Shown: positions 46,428-55,359, counted from the stretch's first letter. The stretch is 64,000 nt of DNA from Actinosynnema pretiosum (GCF_024171695.1 NZ_JAMTCF010000007.1:248001-312000), one strand, 5' to 3'. Notes: a model not told the origin generated them from the sequence alone. Numbers and translations: made by a program.

Positions 46428-47177
46428 ACCGGGGGGCGGAGACGGGGGCGGGGGCCGGGCGCTGGGGCGGGCCGTCGCAGCGGCGCTGGGCCTCGGCCTG
46501 CCTGATCCGCCGCCCTGCCCGACCCGCCCGAGACCTATTCGACCCGCCGACCTGCCCCACCTGCCCGACCCGCCGACCTACCCGCCCCGCCCGGTCCGGG
46601 GCGCTGGGCCGGGACGGGTGCACTGGGCCGGGACGGGTGCGCTGGGCCGGGAGTGGCCGTGGTGGGGGAGTGTCTGGGCCGAGGACGCCGGGCCAGGGGC
46701 GGGATGTGGTGCGGGCGTGCGGTGAGCCAGACGGCCTTCCGGGGCGCGGCGGTCGCCCTCGGAGCTGCGGCCCGCCTCGGCAGGCCGCTCGCCTCGACGC
46801 CGCCTGCCCGAGCGAGGTGTGCCCGCGCCGGTCCTGCCAAGCCGGGTCTGCCGCGCGGGGCCTGTCGGCGGGTTCGTTCACCCGTGCGGGAGAGCCGCCT
46901 GCGGGCCTTGAGGCGCGTTCCAGGCGATCGGATCGCGCCGGTCGGCCTTCCCCGTCCCCACGCGGCCCCGTGCGGCGTTCAGGGCCGCTCGGGGGGCGTC
47001 TGCCGATCGTCCCGGTCCTGCCCCTCCGGGCGGGCGGGCTGGGGTTCGGGGGCCGTCGGGCGGGGCATCCGCGTGCCGTTCGGGTCTCCGTCGCCGCTAT
47101 AGCATCCAACCGGGTGGAGGGGGTGCGCGAGGAGCGGGGCCGGTCGGCGGCCCGCCGGGTGGAAGGAGGTGGTCCCC
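46428..47177. other. Gene-poor interval with short repeats (750 bp)
   Basis: No frame is convincing. A 19-bp tandem repeat (GCGCTGGGCCGGGACGGGT, nearly three copies) lies at 46601-46656, preceded by Pro-codon-like CCCGACC runs. The last 20 bp hold the TetR ribosome site. Confidence 0.55.
46601..46656. repeat. 19-bp tandem repeat
   Basis: GCGCTGGGCCGGGACGGGT at 46601 and its copies at 46620 (one change) and 46639 (diverging at the 3' end). Confidence 0.85.
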
Positions 47178-47993
47178 TTGGTGCAGGCCCGTCGTGAGCG
47201 CTACCGCGCCGAGACCAGGGAAGAGGCCAAGCGGATCGCGTTGGAGCAGCTCGCCGGGCTGGGCGTCGAGGGCGTGTCGGTCAACGCCATCGCCAAGCGC
47301 ATGGGCATCACCGGACCCGCGCTCTACCGCTACTTCAGCAGCCGCGACGACCTGCTCACCGACCTCATCCGGGACGCCTACGCGGACCTCGCCGCCCTCG
47401 CCGACGCCGCCGTCGCGGCCACCGGGGAGCTGGACGGGGCCGCGCGCGTCCGGCACTTCGCCGACCGGCTGCGCGCGTGGGCGCTGGCCCAGCCGCACCG
47501 GTACCTGCTGCTGCACGGCACGCCAATCCCCGGCTACCGGGCCCCCGAGGACACCCTGACCACCGCGCACCGGGCCATGCGGGCCTTCCTGCTGGTGTTC
47601 GGGCAGCTCCACGCCGAGCGGACCGCCGCGCAGGACCGCGCCGCACCGGACCGGACCGTGAAAAACCCGAGCGCCACTACCGTCGACCGGGTGCGGCCCG
47701 ATCAGGCGAACGGCGGCCCCGCAGGCCCACCGGGAGTGGAGAGCGCGCCCGGAGCGGGGGACGGCTCGACGCCCGCCGGGGAACCGTCCGAACTGGACGT
47801 CCAACTGGCGGGCTGGGTCGCGGCGCGCGGTGAGGGCGTGCTGCCCCCGGCCGTGCCGCTCACCGCCCTGCGGGCCTGGACCCGGCTGCACGGCGTGCTC
47901 AGCCTGGAGGTCTCCGGCCAGTTCGGGCTGATGGGGTTCGACCCGGCCCTGCTCTACCGGGCCGAGGTCGAGTCGCTGGTCTCGGGCGGCTAG
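47178..47993 (+). CDS. TetR-family transcriptional regulator
   Basis: About 271 aa. The N-terminal helix-turn-helix is at about 10-60 (ETREEAKRIALEQLAGLGVEGVSV, ITGPALYRYFSSRDDLLTDLI). The C-terminal part resembles the TetR_C_13/WHG ligand domain (WTRLHGVLSLEVSGQFGLMGF). A roughly 55-residue low-complexity insert (about 155-210) splits the ligand domain. Start uncertain: TTG at 47178 has AAGGAGG 8 nt upstream; GTG at 47169 or 47181 are alternatives. Target unknown. The end overlaps the convergent DUF1918 gene by 4 bp. Confidence 0.88.
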   Translation: MVQARRERYRAETREEAKRIALEQLAGLGVEGVSVNAIAKRMGITGPALYRYFSSRDDLLTDLIRDAYADLAALADAAVAATGELDGAARVRHFADRLRAWALAQPHRYLLLHGTPIPGYRAPEDTLTTAHRAMRAFLLVFGQLHAERTAAQDRAAPDRTVKNPSATTVDRVRPDQANGGPAGPPGVESAPGAGDGSTPAGEPSELDVQLAGWVAARGEGVLPPAVPLTALRAWTRLHGVLSLEVSGQFGLMGFDPALLYRAEVESLVSGG

Positions 47994-48181
47994 TCGCCGG
48001 GCCGGGGCCGGACCAGGCAGTCGGGGCCGGGGTACACGAGCCCCTCGTGCCCGTCCTCGAAGCGGACCAGGTAGGGCGGGGTCCCCTCGGGCCCCCGCAC
48101 CTCCACGATCTCGCCGATCCGCTCCTGGATCCCGACCACGTGTCCTTGGACCTGCAGCTCGTCGCCCACTGTCGCGTGCAC
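47990..48181 (-). CDS. DUF1918-family protein
   Basis: 63 aa from the GTG at 48181 with GGAGG 6 nt upstream, matching the family length. A small beta barrel: VGDELQVQGHVVGIQERIGE, VEVRGPEGTPPYLVRFEDGHE, then GPDCLVRP. These proteins are common in actinobacteria, with an SH3-like fold and unknown function. Confidence 0.9.
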   Translation of the reverse strand: MHATVGDELQVQGHVVGIQERIGEIVEVRGPEGTPPYLVRFEDGHEGLVYPGPDCLVRPRPGD

Positions 48182-48309
48182 TCCGCACCTCCGGCGCCAT
48201 CCGATCGGACAGCTCCCGAAAGTACCGCCAAGCACAAGATCCCGCTGGTCACAGGCCTCTCGGCGCACCCCGGCGGCACGCGGCCGGGCCGCCGACCGGC
48301 CTCACCGGC

Positions 48310-48705
48310 TCACGCGCAGGCGGACGTCAGCTTCGCCACCCGGTCCAGCTTCTCCTGCGACCACTCGGCGATCGACGCCGGGCTCAGGTCCTCCAGCGTG
48401 ACCTGGTCCATCGTCGAGGACACGCCCTCGATGGCCTCGCGCAGCGTGGTGTCCGCCGACTTGTCGGCGAGCGCGCCCAGCTCCTCGGCCTTCTTCTGGG
48501 TCTCCTCCAGCGCCTTCTGCGGGTCGGTCGCGTCCGGGGTGAACCCGGCCAGCGCCAGCGCCTCGGTGCACAGGGTCACCTTGTCCAAGGCCTGGCTCGC
48601 GTCGTTCACGGCCTCGTTGGCCTGCTGCACGGTCTCGCAGGCCGTCACCGACCCGACCACGCCGAGCGCCAGCAGGAACGTCACGGCGGTGCGTCGTGCG
48701 CGCAT
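48310..48705 (-). CDS. Small secreted lipoprotein
   Basis: 131 aa. A signal peptide (MRARRTAVTFLLALGVVGSV) ends in a lipobox-like VTAC at about residue 23, so the mature form is probably lipid-anchored. The rest is helical and acidic, with a conserved Cys pair at about residue 46 (LCTEAL) and near the end (TSAC), suggesting one disulfide. No known domain. Confidence 0.8.
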   Translation of the reverse strand: MRARRTAVTFLLALGVVGSVTACETVQQANEAVNDASQALDKVTLCTEALALAGFTPDATDPQKALEETQKKAEELGALADKSADTTLREAIEGVSSTMDQVTLEDLSPASIAEWSQEKLDRVAKLTSACA

Positions 48706-48744
48706 GGTGGTACCCCGTCTCAGGCTCGTCCGTTTCGTCCGACT

Positions 48745-49698
48745 CTACCGGCGCGCGTAGAGCCGCCGGACCACCTCGCCGATCTCCGGCTCCTCCACGA
48801 CCAGGTCGTGCACCTCGGCCCGCGTCGCGACCTCGGCGATCAGCGCCGCCGCCGTGGTGTCCGCGCGCCGGAACGCCAGCCGCTGCCGCAGCCCGCCCTG
48901 CTCGACCGACACCGACGCCACGCCGGGCAGCCCGGCCAGGTCGGCGGGCGCGGCCAGCTCCACCACCAGCACCCGCTCCGGGCTGACCTCGTGCCGCAGG
49001 TACTTCAGCGGCCCGTCGGCCAGCACCGTGCCCCGGTCGATCACCACCAGCCGGTGGCACAGCCGCTCGATGTCGTCCAGGTCGTGCGTGGTCAGCAGCA
49101 GCGTCGTGCCGCGCCTGGTGTTCAGCTCGGCCAGGAACTCGCGCAGCCGCTCCTTCGACTCCAGGTCCAGCCCGATCGTCGGCTCGTCCAGCACCAGCAG
49201 CTCCGGGTCGTGCAGCAGCGCCGCGGTGATCTCGCCGCGCATCCGCTGCCCGAGCGAGAGCTGCCGCACCGGCGTGTCCAGGAACGGCCCCAGTTCCAGC
49301 AGGTCGGCGCACTCGGCCAGCCGCCGCGCGTAGCTGCGCTCGGACACCCGGTAGATGGCCCGCAGCAGCTCGAAGCTGTCCACCAGCGGCAGGTCCCACC
49401 ACAGCTGGGTGCGCTGCCCGAACACCACGCCCAGCCGCCTGGCCACCTCGCGCCTGCTCCTGGTCGGGTCCAACCCGGACACCAGCACCCGGCCGGACGT
49501 CGGCACCAGGATGCCGGTGATCATCTTGATGGTGGTGGACTTGCCCGCCCCGTTGGGCCCGACGTAGCCGACGGCCTCGCCCTCGGCGATGTCGAAGCTG
49601 ACCCCGGCCACGGCGGTGACGACCCGCCGCTCCCGCCGGAACCGGCCGATCTTGCGGGAGAGCGTGAACTCCCGGCACAGCTCGCGCGCCTCGATCAT
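48745..49698 (-). CDS. ABC transporter ATP-binding protein
   Basis: 317 aa. Walker A GPNGAGKST, Q-loop FGQRTQLWWDL, signature LSLGQRMRGE, Walker B LLVLDEPTIGLD and H-loop TTHD are intact. It has the C-terminal extension typical of the DrrA/natural-product exporter group and of the ABC-2 class with paired 265-aa permeases. ATG at 49698 overlaps the end of the permease gene (49695) by 4 bp. Confidence 0.95.
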   Translation of the reverse strand: MIEARELCREFTLSRKIGRFRRERRVVTAVAGVSFDIAEGEAVGYVGPNGAGKSTTIKMITGILVPTSGRVLVSGLDPTRSRREVARRLGVVFGQRTQLWWDLPLVDSFELLRAIYRVSERSYARRLAECADLLELGPFLDTPVRQLSLGQRMRGEITAALLHDPELLVLDEPTIGLDLESKERLREFLAELNTRRGTTLLLTTHDLDDIERLCHRLVVIDRGTVLADGPLKYLRHEVSPERVLVVELAAPADLAGLPGVASVSVEQGGLRQRLAFRRADTTAAALIAEVATRAEVHDLVVEEPEIGEVVRRLYARR

Positions 49699-50492
49699 GA
49701 TCCTGTTCCCCGGTAGTGGCGGACCGCGAAGCGCCACACCAGCCCGGCGGCGCAGGCGCTCGCGACCGCGATCAGCGGTGAGATCCAGCCGAGCCAGCCG
49801 GGGCCGCCCAGCGGGTCGGGGCGGCCCAGCAGCGCCAGGGCCGGGTAGTAGGCGATGAACGCGAACGGCAGCGCGAACGCCATCGCCCTGCGCAGCGCGG
49901 GGCCGTAGATGGTGATGGGGTAGGCGGCGAAGGCGTTGCCGCCGTGCGTGACGGTGTTCGCGACCTCCTGGCCCTCGATGAACCAGAACGACACGGTGCT
50001 CGCCGCCACCCACACCGAACCGAAGATCACCGCACCGCACAGCGGGGTGGTGACGGCCAGCAGCAGGAGCCACGGCGTCCAGTCGATGTCGTTGTGCAGC
50101 AGCGCGTACACCGTCACCCCCACGCCGCTCGCGACCCGGCCGAACCTGCGCAGCCGGATGTCGGACACCATCAGCTGCGGCAGCGTGCCCAGCGGTCTGG
50201 TGAGCAGCGCGTCGAACGTGCCGTCCCGCAGGTAGACCGGCAGCTCGTCGAGCTGGCCCGCGGTCAGGTCGGCGATGCCGAAGGCCGTGCTGGACAGGGC
50301 GTACACCAGCAGCACCTCGTGCACGGTGAACCCGCCGAGGTCGGTGAGCCTGGTGAACAGCACCAGGATCACGACCAGCTCGACCAGTTGCCCGCCCGCC
50401 TGGGCGACGCACTCCAGCGCGAACGAGACCCGGTAGGACATCTGCCCGCGCAGCCGGGCGCCCACCAGCCTGGGGTAGATCGGCTCAGCCAC
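49695..50492 (-). CDS. ABC-2 type permease, subunit B
   Basis: 265 aa, six hydrophobic helices. Shows the ABC2_membrane_6 pattern (SYRVSFALECVAQAGGQLVELV, LTRPLGTLPQLMVSDIRLRR, GGNAFAAYPITIYGPALRRAMAF). Overlaps both neighbours by a few bp, so the three genes are translated together. Paired permeases of this family export unknown lipids, peptides or sugars. Confidence 0.93.
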   Translation of the reverse strand: MAEPIYPRLVGARLRGQMSYRVSFALECVAQAGGQLVELVVILVLFTRLTDLGGFTVHEVLLVYALSSTAFGIADLTAGQLDELPVYLRDGTFDALLTRPLGTLPQLMVSDIRLRRFGRVASGVGVTVYALLHNDIDWTPWLLLLAVTTPLCGAVIFGSVWVAASTVSFWFIEGQEVANTVTHGGNAFAAYPITIYGPALRRAMAFALPFAFIAYYPALALLGRPDPLGGPGWLGWISPLIAVASACAAGLVWRFAVRHYRGTGS

Positions 50493-51282
50493 CCTGCACC
50501 ACCACCCGGTGCACGGCGCTGCGCAGCACGAGGTGCCCCAGCGCGCTCGTGCCGATCGCGGACACGACCTGGTGGCTCAGCAGCAGCCACGGGGACCCGA
50601 CGCCGAGGAAGACGTCCACGGGGGCCTGGAGGATCGCCGGGAAGGGGGTCGACCACAGCAGGTCCCTGCCCCACTCGGGCAGGAAGGCCAGCGGGACGGC
50701 CAGGCCGGACAGCAGCGGGATGACCACGCCGTAGACGCTGAGCAGGCCCCGGTTGTCCAGCAGCCAGAACGCGGTGCAGTTGATCATGAACCGGATGTTG
50801 AAGCTCACCACCAGGCCCAGCGCCGCGCTGACCGCGAACACCGGCAGCAGTTCCGGGGCGGGCCAGCGGAACGGGAAGAACAGCGCGCCCACCGCGACCG
50901 GCGGCAGCAGCCGGGCCAGCGCGGCGTGGCAGGCTCGGCCGACGTCCTGGGCGAACAGCGCCGCCTGCAGGTGCCACGGGCGGTACAGGTCGACCACGAT
51001 GTTGCCGGTGCGGATGCGGTCGGAGAGCGTGCTGTCGCCCCACAGGACCACGAACGCCATCAGGCCCTGCCCGAGCCACACGTACGTCGTAGTCGCCGTC
51101 GTGTCGTAGCCCCCGCCATGGCCGACGGGGGCGATCGCCGCCGTGAGCACGGCGGTTCTGAGCAGGCCGAACATCACGTTCGCGGCGATCCCCGCGAAGG
51201 TTGCTCGCCGGTAGGTGGAGTAGCGGCGGAAACCGGCCAGCGCTAATCGGGCGTAAGCGCGCACCCTCATGACCCTATGCAC
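50485..51282 (-). CDS. ABC-2 type permease, subunit A
   Basis: 265 aa, six helices, homologous in layout to the second permease (FGLLRTAVLTAAIAPVG, RIRTGNIVVDLYRPWHLQ, FSFN-like VVSFNIRFMINCTAFWLLD). GTG at 51282 has GGGGG 7 nt upstream; an ATG four codons later (51270) is the alternative. First gene of the three-gene export operon. Confidence 0.92.
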   Translation of the reverse strand: MHRVMRVRAYARLALAGFRRYSTYRRATFAGIAANVMFGLLRTAVLTAAIAPVGHGGGYDTTATTTYVWLGQGLMAFVVLWGDSTLSDRIRTGNIVVDLYRPWHLQAALFAQDVGRACHAALARLLPPVAVGALFFPFRWPAPELLPVFAVSAALGLVVSFNIRFMINCTAFWLLDNRGLLSVYGVVIPLLSGLAVPLAFLPEWGRDLLWSTPFPAILQAPVDVFLGVGSPWLLLSHQVVSAIGTSALGHLVLRSAVHRVVVQGG

Positions 51283-51518
51283 TCGCCGGCCCCCTTTGGG
51301 GTGGAACAGCCGCCGCTTGCTCCGAACCGGGGACGGGATGAGCGATATCTGTGAAAAGCCTTGCGGGAGACGGGTGATGATGCCTGTGCGGGGTGTGGGG
51401 AACCGCAGTGTTCCGCGCTGGGACAGGTGAGGTGACGACGCGGTGTGAACACGCGGGGGATTAGTCCACCTGACGGGTGAGTCCCGTACGGGTGAGGTTG
51501 CAATCGGAAGTTGTAGCC

Positions 51519-51561
51519 GGCTCCGGTTCGGTCGGGAGCGCTCCCCGAGCGAACCGGAGCC
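51519..51561 (-). terminator. Hairpin downstream of the 143-aa protein gene
   Basis: GGCTCCGGTTCG (51519-51530) pairs with CGAACCGGAGCC (51550-51561), and the loop itself contains GGGAGCGCTCCC, forming a second stem. Lies 14 nt past the leftward stop at 51575. Confidence 0.8.
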
Positions 51562-51574
51562 GGGGCGGTCGCGC

Positions 51575-52006
51575 CTACGGCAGCGCGGCCCGCACCTCGA
51601 CCCAGCGCCGGGCGCGCTCGCGCAGGTCGGCGTCGTCGACCAGCGGTGCCACCGCGTCGAGCACGGCGGTGATGCTCCGGTGCTCGCGCAGCACCTTCAC
51701 CTCGGACCTCGGCAGCGCGGCCGTCGCCGCGCGCTCGGCGGCCTCCTCGGCGGTCATCGCGGTCTCCGACAGCACGTCGGCTGCCAGGTGGTCCGGGGTC
51801 TCCGCGCCCAGCTCCAGCAGGTGGCCGCGCAGGGTGAAGCGCTCCACCACGGAGGGGGTGCGGCGGTGGCTGTACCGCTCGGCGCCGTAGGAGGCGGCCA
51901 GGCCGACCGCGCCCCAGGCGATCCTGCGGCGGGCGGGCAGCGCGCCGTCGGAGACGTGCTGGAGCGCCACCAGCCTGATCCAGGTCCAGTCGTTCGCGTC
52001 GCTCAC
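51575..52006 (-). CDS. Hypothetical helical protein, 143 aa
   Basis: GTG start at 52006, overlapping the stop of a 65-codon frame (GTGA). Mostly helical, acidic/basic mixed sequence (MSDANDWTWIRLVALQHVSDG, AMTAEEAAERAATAALPRSE), no membrane helix after the weak AWGAVGLAAS segment. No family recognised. Confidence 0.65.
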   Translation of the reverse strand: MSDANDWTWIRLVALQHVSDGALPARRRIAWGAVGLAASYGAERYSHRRTPSVVERFTLRGHLLELGAETPDHLAADVLSETAMTAEEAAERAATAALPRSEVKVLREHRSITAVLDAVAPLVDDADLRERARRWVEVRAALP

Positions 52007-52200
52007 GGCCGCACCGCCACGGGGGTGGTGGGCGCGGGGTGTGTGAACGCCGTCGCGGGCGAGCCCGCCGACCCGCCGGGGGCCCCGTCCGCGCGCCAGT
52101 CGGTTCGGCGGGCTGTGCGCGGGCGCACCGGACCTGCGGGCGCTCGCCGCGCCGCGTTCCGGTTCTCCCCCCGCGCCGGGTGGGGCAGGACGGTCTTCAT
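52003..52200 (-). CDS. Small basic ORF coupled to 143-aa gene
   Basis: 65 aa (MKTVLPHPARGENRNAARRA...), Pro/Ala/Arg-rich and without domain. It is supported only by position: TAGGCT lies 6 nt upstream of the ATG (leaderless pattern) and its stop overlaps the next start as GTGA. It could be a translated leader. Confidence 0.38.
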   Translation of the reverse strand: MKTVLPHPARGENRNAARRAPAGPVRPRTARRTDWRADGAPGGSAGSPATAFTHPAPTTPVAVRP

Positions 52201-52279
52201 GGGCCAAGCCTACGAGAGCGGGCGCAACCCGATGATCCACCCGGCCCAGCGGGGAGGGGGCCGGGTGGGGCGGTCGCGC

Positions 52280-54079
52280 TCAGGAGCCGAACGCGCTGGT
52301 GGTGACCACGCCACCCTCCTGCCTGCCCGCCAGGCAGTGCACGTAGTTGCGATCGCCGTCGGACTTGGCCACCGCCGAGATCTCCCAGCCGGTGGTGTCC
52401 ACGCCCGCGCGCGTGTTGGCCCGCATCGCCGCCTCGGTGCACACGCTCGCGACCTCGGGGGCCTGGAGCAGCTCCTCCGAGGTGACCTGCGGGATCGACC
52501 CGGACAACCAGGTGCCCGCGAACGCCTCCCAGTAGTGCTCGTTCGCGCAGTCGCCGAGCATCCGGGCGGTGGCCGCCATGCCGCCGATCTGCACCAGCCC
52601 GGCGTAGCAGGTCTGCTCGGCGATGCAGAAGCCCGTGTCGCAGGCCTTCGTCCTCGGCGGTGGCAGGTCCTCCTCGGGGGCGCTGCTGGACGGGGCGCCG
52701 ACCTGGTCGCCCTGACCGGTGCTGGTGGTGGGCCCGGTCCGCTGGGAGGCGATCAGCCAGGTGCCGCCGGAGACCAGGACCAGCGCCAGCACGACGCCCA
52801 GCACCAGCGGCCAGGCGCGGCGGGGCGGTTGCTGGATGACGACGTACTGGGGCGGGCCGGAGTGCTGCTGGCCGGGGTGCTGGGGACCGGGGTGCTGCTG
52901 GCCGGGCTGACCGCCGTGGGGGAGCGGGGACAGCACCTGGCCGGGTGGGAAGAAGCCGGGTGGGAACGAGCCCTGCTGGCCGGGGCCCTGGCCGTGCGGG
53001 AAGCCGCCGGGCGGGGTCGGCTGCGGGGGCTGCGAGCCGTGCGGGGGCGTGCCCTGGCCCGGTGCGCCCGCGGGCTGCGGGACACCGCCGGGCGGCGTCG
53101 CGCCGGGCGGGAGGGGGACCTGCCCCGGTCCCGAGCCGCGCGGCCACGAGAGCTGCGGCGTGCCGTGCGGGTCCTGCGCGGGCAGCGGGCCGCTCGCCGG
53201 GGCCTGGCCGCCCGCGAGCGCGGTCGGCGCCGAGAACGGCGACGGCAGCGGGCCCCGGTCCAGCTCGTCGCGGAACTGGGCCGCGCTGGAGGTCCGGTAG
53301 GCCGCGTCCGGCTCCAGCGCGCGCACCAGCGCCGCGTGCAGGTCGTCCGGGCAGCCGGGCGCCCGCTCGACCGGCGTGCGCAGCACCTCGCCGAGGTGGT
53401 CGAACGACTCGATCGGCCACGGCACCGGCCTCGGCGGCTTGCCCGCCAGCAGGTCGTACAGGGTCGCCGCCAGCGAGTACACGTCGCCCGCCGCCGTGGG
53501 CGGCACCATCGCGAACGCCTCCGGCGGCGCGTAGCTGGGGCTCAGCGCGTCCCGCGTCACCGACGACGCGCCGTCGGCGTCCAGCAGCGCGGCCAGCCCG
53601 AAGTCCGCGATCTTGGCGGTGCCGTACCGGTCGAGCAGCACGTTGCCCGGCTTCAGGTCGCGGTGCAGCACGCCCTCGCCGTGCGCGGCGGCCAGCGCGT
53701 CCGCGAGCTGCACGCCCAGCCTGCGCACCCGGTCGCCGTCCAGCGGGCCGTTCGAGCGCAGCAGGTCGCCGAGCGTGCCGCCGGTGCACAGCTCCATCAC
53801 CAGGTACGGGGTGCCCTCGGCGGTGAAGTTCGCGTCGTGCACGGACACCACGTGCGGGTGCCCGGACAGCCGCGCGGCGGCGTGCGCCTCCCGCAGGAAG
53901 CGCCGCCGGTCGCGCTCGGTCCGCAGGACGCGGTGGTCCACCTTGACCGCCACCTCGCGGTCGAGCTGCACCTGGCGCGCCCGGTAGACGGTGGCGAAGC
54001 CGCCCTGGCCCAGCGGGGTCATGTCGGTCAGTCCCGGCAACTGCACGGGCGGACTGTAACCCGGAGGTCCGACAGCCAC
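52280..54079 (-). CDS. Membrane Ser/Thr protein kinase with Cys-rich outer domain
   Basis: 599 aa, GTG start. Kinase domain about 18-275: GQGGFATVY loop, Lys46 in VAVKVDH, HRDLKPGN, IADFGLA, and PPEA in place of APE. Then about 140 Pro/Gly/Gln-rich residues, one helix (WPLVLGVVLALVLVSGGTWLI, about 420-443), and an outer domain of about 125 residues with six cysteines (CDTGFC, QTC, GDC, SVC, HC), probably three disulfides. The outer domain is unlike those of the two kinases at 8.6-11.8 kb, so it should read a different signal. Confidence 0.92.
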   Translation of the reverse strand: MAVGPPGYSPPVQLPGLTDMTPLGQGGFATVYRARQVQLDREVAVKVDHRVLRTERDRRRFLREAHAAARLSGHPHVVSVHDANFTAEGTPYLVMELCTGGTLGDLLRSNGPLDGDRVRRLGVQLADALAAAHGEGVLHRDLKPGNVLLDRYGTAKIADFGLAALLDADGASSVTRDALSPSYAPPEAFAMVPPTAAGDVYSLAATLYDLLAGKPPRPVPWPIESFDHLGEVLRTPVERAPGCPDDLHAALVRALEPDAAYRTSSAAQFRDELDRGPLPSPFSAPTALAGGQAPASGPLPAQDPHGTPQLSWPRGSGPGQVPLPPGATPPGGVPQPAGAPGQGTPPHGSQPPQPTPPGGFPHGQGPGQQGSFPPGFFPPGQVLSPLPHGGQPGQQHPGPQHPGQQHSGPPQYVVIQQPPRRAWPLVLGVVLALVLVSGGTWLIASQRTGPTTSTGQGDQVGAPSSSAPEEDLPPPRTKACDTGFCIAEQTCYAGLVQIGGMAATARMLGDCANEHYWEAFAGTWLSGSIPQVTSEELLQAPEVASVCTEAAMRANTRAGVDTTGWEISAVAKSDGDRNYVHCLAGRQEGGVVTTSAFGS

Positions 54080-54103
54080 GGAGGGTTCGGACGGCCACGG
54101 GGG

Positions 54104-55216
54104 TCAGTCGTCGGCCGACTCGCACACCAGGTCGACGATCGCGCGCAGCGCCTCCCGGTCCACCACCGCAGGGTCCTCGGCCAGCCACGCGCCGACCTCG
54201 TCCACGAACGCCTCGGGCGTCATCGGCGGCACCAGCACCCCGTCGGTCGGGTCGGTGGTGACCTCGCCCTCCCGGCTCGGGTACACCAGCAGCACCGCCC
54301 GCACCTCCAGGTGCGGCAGCAGGTCCCGGTACTCGGCCAGCCCTCGGGGCAGCCGCGTGCCGCCGCCCCGGAACGGGTGGCCGTTGCGCCACAGCGAGCC
54401 GTCGTCGCCGGTCTGGTAGTGGCCGGGCAGCCAGGACTTCGACTCGATCAGCACCAGCCGCCGCCCGCACAGCACGGCGTGGTCGACGTCGACGAACACC
54501 GAGTCCGGCCAGGCCAGGCCGTGGAACACGCGCGCGCCCGGCAGCCGGGTCAGGTACTCGGCCAGCAGGTCGGCGGTCAGCCGCTCGCACACCCGCTCGT
54601 CGTCCACCTCGCCGCGCACCACCTCGGTGTCGACCTCGGCCGCGAACGCCCGGTCCGTGCGGGTCGCGGCCAGGTAGCGGCGCACCAGCCGGAACGCCCA
54701 CGCGGCCACGCTGGCGACCATCGCCAGCCACACCACCAGGCCCAGCGGGGACAGGTCGAGCGCGAACACCGGGAGCAGCAGGAAGAACCAGGCGCACAGC
54801 GCGGTGAGGGCGGGCGCGTGGCCCGGCGAGGCGACCGGGGCGTACCGGACCCGCTGCCCCGGATCGACCAGCCGCCACCAGCCGAGGTCGTCCGGGTCGA
54901 GGTCGGGCTTCGGAGGTACGAAGTCGGGATCGTCGCCGAACGGGCGGTTCCACGGGGGCCTTCCCGATCTTGGCGGCCGGTTCGCGGAACCGGACCGGGG
55001 CCCGGAGCGCGGGTGCGCCCACCCCCGGTCGTAGGCCCGCCGCCGAGCCGGGTCGCGCAGGGTGTCATATGCCTCCTGCAGCGCTCGGAAGCCCCCTGAA
55101 GATCCACCGGCGTCCGGGTGCATGACCTTCGCCAGCGATCGGTAGGCGGACCGGATCTCGGCCGAGGAGGCCTCGCGCTCCACGCCCAGCAGCTCGTAGT
55201 AGTCCACCCCGCGCAC
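54104..55216 (-). CDS. J-domain / NERD-nuclease membrane fusion protein
   Basis: 370 aa from the GTG at 55216; GTG at 55207 is also possible. Residues about 1-65 are a DnaJ J-domain (VDYYELLGVEREASSAEIR, HPD in VMHPDAGG, YDTLRDPARRRAYDRG). Two hydrophobic helices near 140-190 anchor it. The C-terminal half is a NERD domain (LTRLPGARVFHGLAWPDS, VDHAVLCGRRLVLIESKSW), a PD-(D/E)xK-like nuclease fold with Asp and Glu-x-Lys visible. J-domain proteins recruit DnaK; NERD is linked to DNA processing. Ends 25 bp upstream of the kinase start on the same strand. Confidence 0.88.
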   Translation of the reverse strand: MRGVDYYELLGVEREASSAEIRSAYRSLAKVMHPDAGGSSGGFRALQEAYDTLRDPARRRAYDRGWAHPRSGPRSGSANRPPRSGRPPWNRPFGDDPDFVPPKPDLDPDDLGWWRLVDPGQRVRYAPVASPGHAPALTALCAWFFLLLPVFALDLSPLGLVVWLAMVASVAAWAFRLVRRYLAATRTDRAFAAEVDTEVVRGEVDDERVCERLTADLLAEYLTRLPGARVFHGLAWPDSVFVDVDHAVLCGRRLVLIESKSWLPGHYQTGDDGSLWRNGHPFRGGGTRLPRGLAEYRDLLPHLEVRAVLLVYPSREGEVTTDPTDGVLVPPMTPEAFVDEVGAWLAEDPAVVDREALRAIVDLVCESADD

Positions 55217-55286
55217 GGGGCAGACCTTATTGCGCCGCGCCGATCCCGTGTCCACAGGTCCGTCTCGTGGCTAGGGTGTGCGGTGA

Positions 55287-55359
55287 GAGCCTGGTAGCGC
55301 AGCGGTTGACGCGCCCCGCCCCGGCGGGGAGGACGCCGGTTCGAATCCGGTCCGGCTCG
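55287..55359 (+). pseudogene. tRNA-like remnant
   Basis: The 3' part has a perfect T-arm (GCCGG-TTCGAAT-CCGGT) followed by CCGGCTC, which pairs with GAGCC-GG at the 5' end if one inserted T is ignored (GAGCCTGG). A D-arm-like TAGCGCAGCGGTTGACGC follows. The anticodon region (CCCCGCCCCGGCGGGG) folds back on itself, lacks U33 and gives no normal 7-nt loop, and no CCA is encoded. Best read as a decayed tRNA gene. Confidence 0.55.

Noticed and set aside
52197..55022. A 941-codon open frame on the minus strand across two genes
   Set aside because: It lies in the wrong frame across the kinase and the J-domain/NERD gene; the Arg/Ala/Gly composition is typical of GC-rich shadows.
55287..55359. A functional tRNA gene
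   Set aside because: The anticodon arm lacks U33 and a 7-nt loop, and the acceptor stem has an inserted base.
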